6,528 nt of DNA from Actinotignum schaalii (GTDB lineage: Bacteria; Actinomycetota; Actinomycetes; Actinomycetales; Actinomycetaceae), in assembly GCA_946222725.1 (NCBI GenBank), contig CAMIHT010000094.1, positions 1 to 6,528 on the forward strand, given 5' to 3'. Made by a program: the position numbers and the translations under genes. Each line of letters starts with the position of its first letter. Position 1 is the first letter of the stretch. Below the pieces are notes generated by a model. It made no database searches. It had not been told where the DNA came from and worked only from the letters and a program-made list of their open reading frames with translations. Of this stretch, positions 5,215-6,528 are shown one piece after another.

Positions 5215-6528
5215 ATGGACAGTGCGCAGGCGGCGGCACGTACGCGAGGCGGTACCCCGGCCGTGGTATCAGACGGATGGACCGCGCTGAGTGTGCCACT
5301 TGAGCGCGCTCTCGGCAAACGCAGCGCCACCTCTTTCGCGCGGCTCGGCCTGCATACGGTGGGCGAGCTGCTCTACCACCTCCCCTTCCGTTACGCCCGG
5401 CGCGGTGAACTCCTGCCCATTGAACAGGTGCGCGAAGGTGAGGACGTCACCGTGATCGGCCGGGTGGTGGGGGCGGAACTACGGCCTATGCGCGCGCGGC
5501 ACGGCTTTATTCTTTCCGTTCTTATGACCGACGGCGCCCGCGAACTTAACCTCACCTTTTTCGCGAAGTCACAGCGGGTATTGGACTACCACGAACGGCG
5601 CCTGCAACCCGGCACGGTCGCGGCATTCTCCGGAACGGTGAGTTCTTATCGCGGCACGCTGCAACTCACCCACCCCGATTACGACCTGGTAGAGGAGAAG
5701 GGGAGCGTTGATGTGGAGCGCTTGCGCCGCCCTATCCCCATCTATCACGCCAGCGCCGCACTGCCCTCCTGGAAAATCGAGCGGGCGGTCAGCACTGTTC
5801 TTACCGGGCTGACCAGCGTGGATGTTCCCGATCTGCTCCCCGCCGGCTACCGTCACGCCCACGGTCTGCCCACCCGGCTTGAGGCCCTGCGCCGTGCCCA
5901 CCGCCCGGAGGAGCCCATGAGCGCAGCGCTTGCCCAACTGCCCTTCCGTCACGAAGAAGCCCTTGTGCTCCACACCGTCCTCGCGCGGCGCCGCGCCGCT
6001 CGCGCCGCGCATCCCACCAGCGCTTACCCGCCGCGGAGCGGAGGTCTTCTGGATGCTTTCGATGCCCGCCTGCCCTTTGAACTCACCGCCGGGCAGCGTG
6101 AGGTTGGCGCAGAAATCGCCGCCGATTTGGCGGGCACCACCCCGATGCAGCGTCTCCTCCAAGGAGACGTGGGAAGCGGGAAAACCGTGGTGGCTCTGCG
6201 CGCCATGCTCCAGGTGGTAGACGGGGGAGGTCAGGCAGCGCTCCTGGCACCTACCGAAGTTCTGGCTGCCCAGCACGCCCGCAGCGTGCGCGACCTGCTC
6301 GGAGAGCTGGGCGCGGCTGGGATGCTGGGGGCGGCCGAGCAATCCACCCGAGTGGAACTCCTCACCGGTTCGCTCACCGCCAGCGAGCGTCGCGCCACGC
6401 TTGCCCGGATCGCTTCGGGAGAAGCCGGCATTATTATCGGTACCCACGCGCTGCTCTCGGATACCGTCCAGATTCCTTTCCTCGGTCTGGCGGTGGTGGA
6501 TGAACAGCACCGCTTCGGGGTGGATCAG
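5215..6528 (+). CDS. recG: ATP-dependent DNA helicase RecG, N-terminal part; 3' end outside window
   Basis: RecG is a superfamily 2 helicase/translocase that remodels stalled replication forks and branch-migrates recombination intermediates. The frame is open from ATG 5215 to the last base: 438 codons, with roughly 250-300 residues missing from a typical ~700-residue protein. An N-terminal region with HLPFRYARRG (55-64) is followed by the OB-fold wedge domain (about 75-165), which contacts the fork, and RPIPIYHAS (172-180). Helicase motifs are LPFELTAGQ (286-294, Q motif), QGDVGSGKT (316-324, Walker A), APTEVLAAQH (345-354, motif Ia), IIIGTHALL (406-414, motif Ib) and the Walker B box DEQH (429-432). 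Motifs III-VI lie beyond the edge. The start is uncertain: in-frame GTG 5206 and TTG 5185 also exist and none has a ribosome-binding site. The gene is divergent from rpmB across about 210 bp. Confidence 0.96.
   Translation, partial: MDSAQAAARTRGGTPAVVSDGWTALSVPLERALGKRSATSFARLGLHTVGELLYHLPFRYARRGELLPIEQVREGEDVTVIGRVVGAELRPMRARHGFILSVLMTDGARELNLTFFAKSQRVLDYHERRLQPGTVAAFSGTVSSYRGTLQLTHPDYDLVEEKGSVDVERLRRPIPIYHASAALPSWKIERAVSTVLTGLTSVDVPDLLPAGYRHAHGLPTRLEALRRAHRPEEPMSAALAQLPFRHEEALVLHTVLARRRAARAAHPTSAYPPRSGGLLDAFDARLPFELTAGQREVGAEIAADLAGTTPMQRLLQGDVGSGKTVVALRAMLQVVDGGGQAALLAPTEVLAAQHARSVRDLLGELGAAGMLGAAEQSTRVELLTGSLTASERRATLARIASGEAGIIIGTHALLSDTVQIPFLGLAVVDEQHRFGVDQ

Noticed and set aside
5569..6510. 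Long 313-codon minus-strand open frame opposite recG
   Set aside because: It lies entirely antisense to a recG frame with complete helicase motifs, and its translation shows no recognisable domain. Such frames are expected opposite GC-rich genes.

Overview
The window is a high-GC stretch of a bacterial chromosome that reads as actinobacterial, most likely a facultatively anaerobic, fermentative member of the Actinomycetaceae or a near relative. The reasons are the strong G/C bias at third codon positions, GTG starts, candidate leaderless promoters, an actinobacterial-type MurA C-terminus, and a gene set (murA, ddl, thiL, rpmB, recG) that I recall as a conserved actinobacterial neighbourhood. 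The exact genus cannot be fixed from this sequence. No mobile element, CRISPR array, tRNA or rRNA gene is visible. I see no previously undescribed multi-gene system; the unusual material is mostly in the intergenic regions.

Layout. Positions 1-501 hold the C-terminal part of murA (plus strand). A strong hairpin at 530-560 separates it from a convergent minus-strand gene (587-1228) for an AMIN-like lipoprotein, which appears to be transcribed as a leaderless mRNA. The divergent region 1229-1324 contains a long imperfect inverted repeat. ddl (1325-2407) and thiL (2408-3502) follow with no gap between them. An AT-rich 165-bp region then carries a candidate promoter, an operator-like inverted repeat, and a structured leader with a duplicated ribosome-binding site. 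It leads into a zinc alcohol dehydrogenase gene of the adhP type (3668-4684). A 15-bp perfect hairpin (4716-4754) closes adhP and faces the convergent rpmB gene (ribosomal protein L28, 4812-5003, minus strand). rpmB has a near-consensus promoter about 90 bp upstream of its start. recG begins divergently at about 5215 and runs off the right edge.

How the genes relate. MurA (first committed step of peptidoglycan precursor synthesis) and Ddl (D-Ala-D-Ala dipeptide) are cytoplasmic wall-precursor enzymes, and the lipoprotein between them may act at the outer face of the membrane. ThiL makes thiamine diphosphate, L28 is a ribosomal protein, and RecG remodels stalled replication forks; these are housekeeping functions linked by conserved gene order rather than by pathway. 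AdhP stands out. It is a fermentation-type enzyme in its own promoter-to-terminator unit, set between thiL and rpmB, with a strong ribosome-binding site that suggests high or regulated expression.
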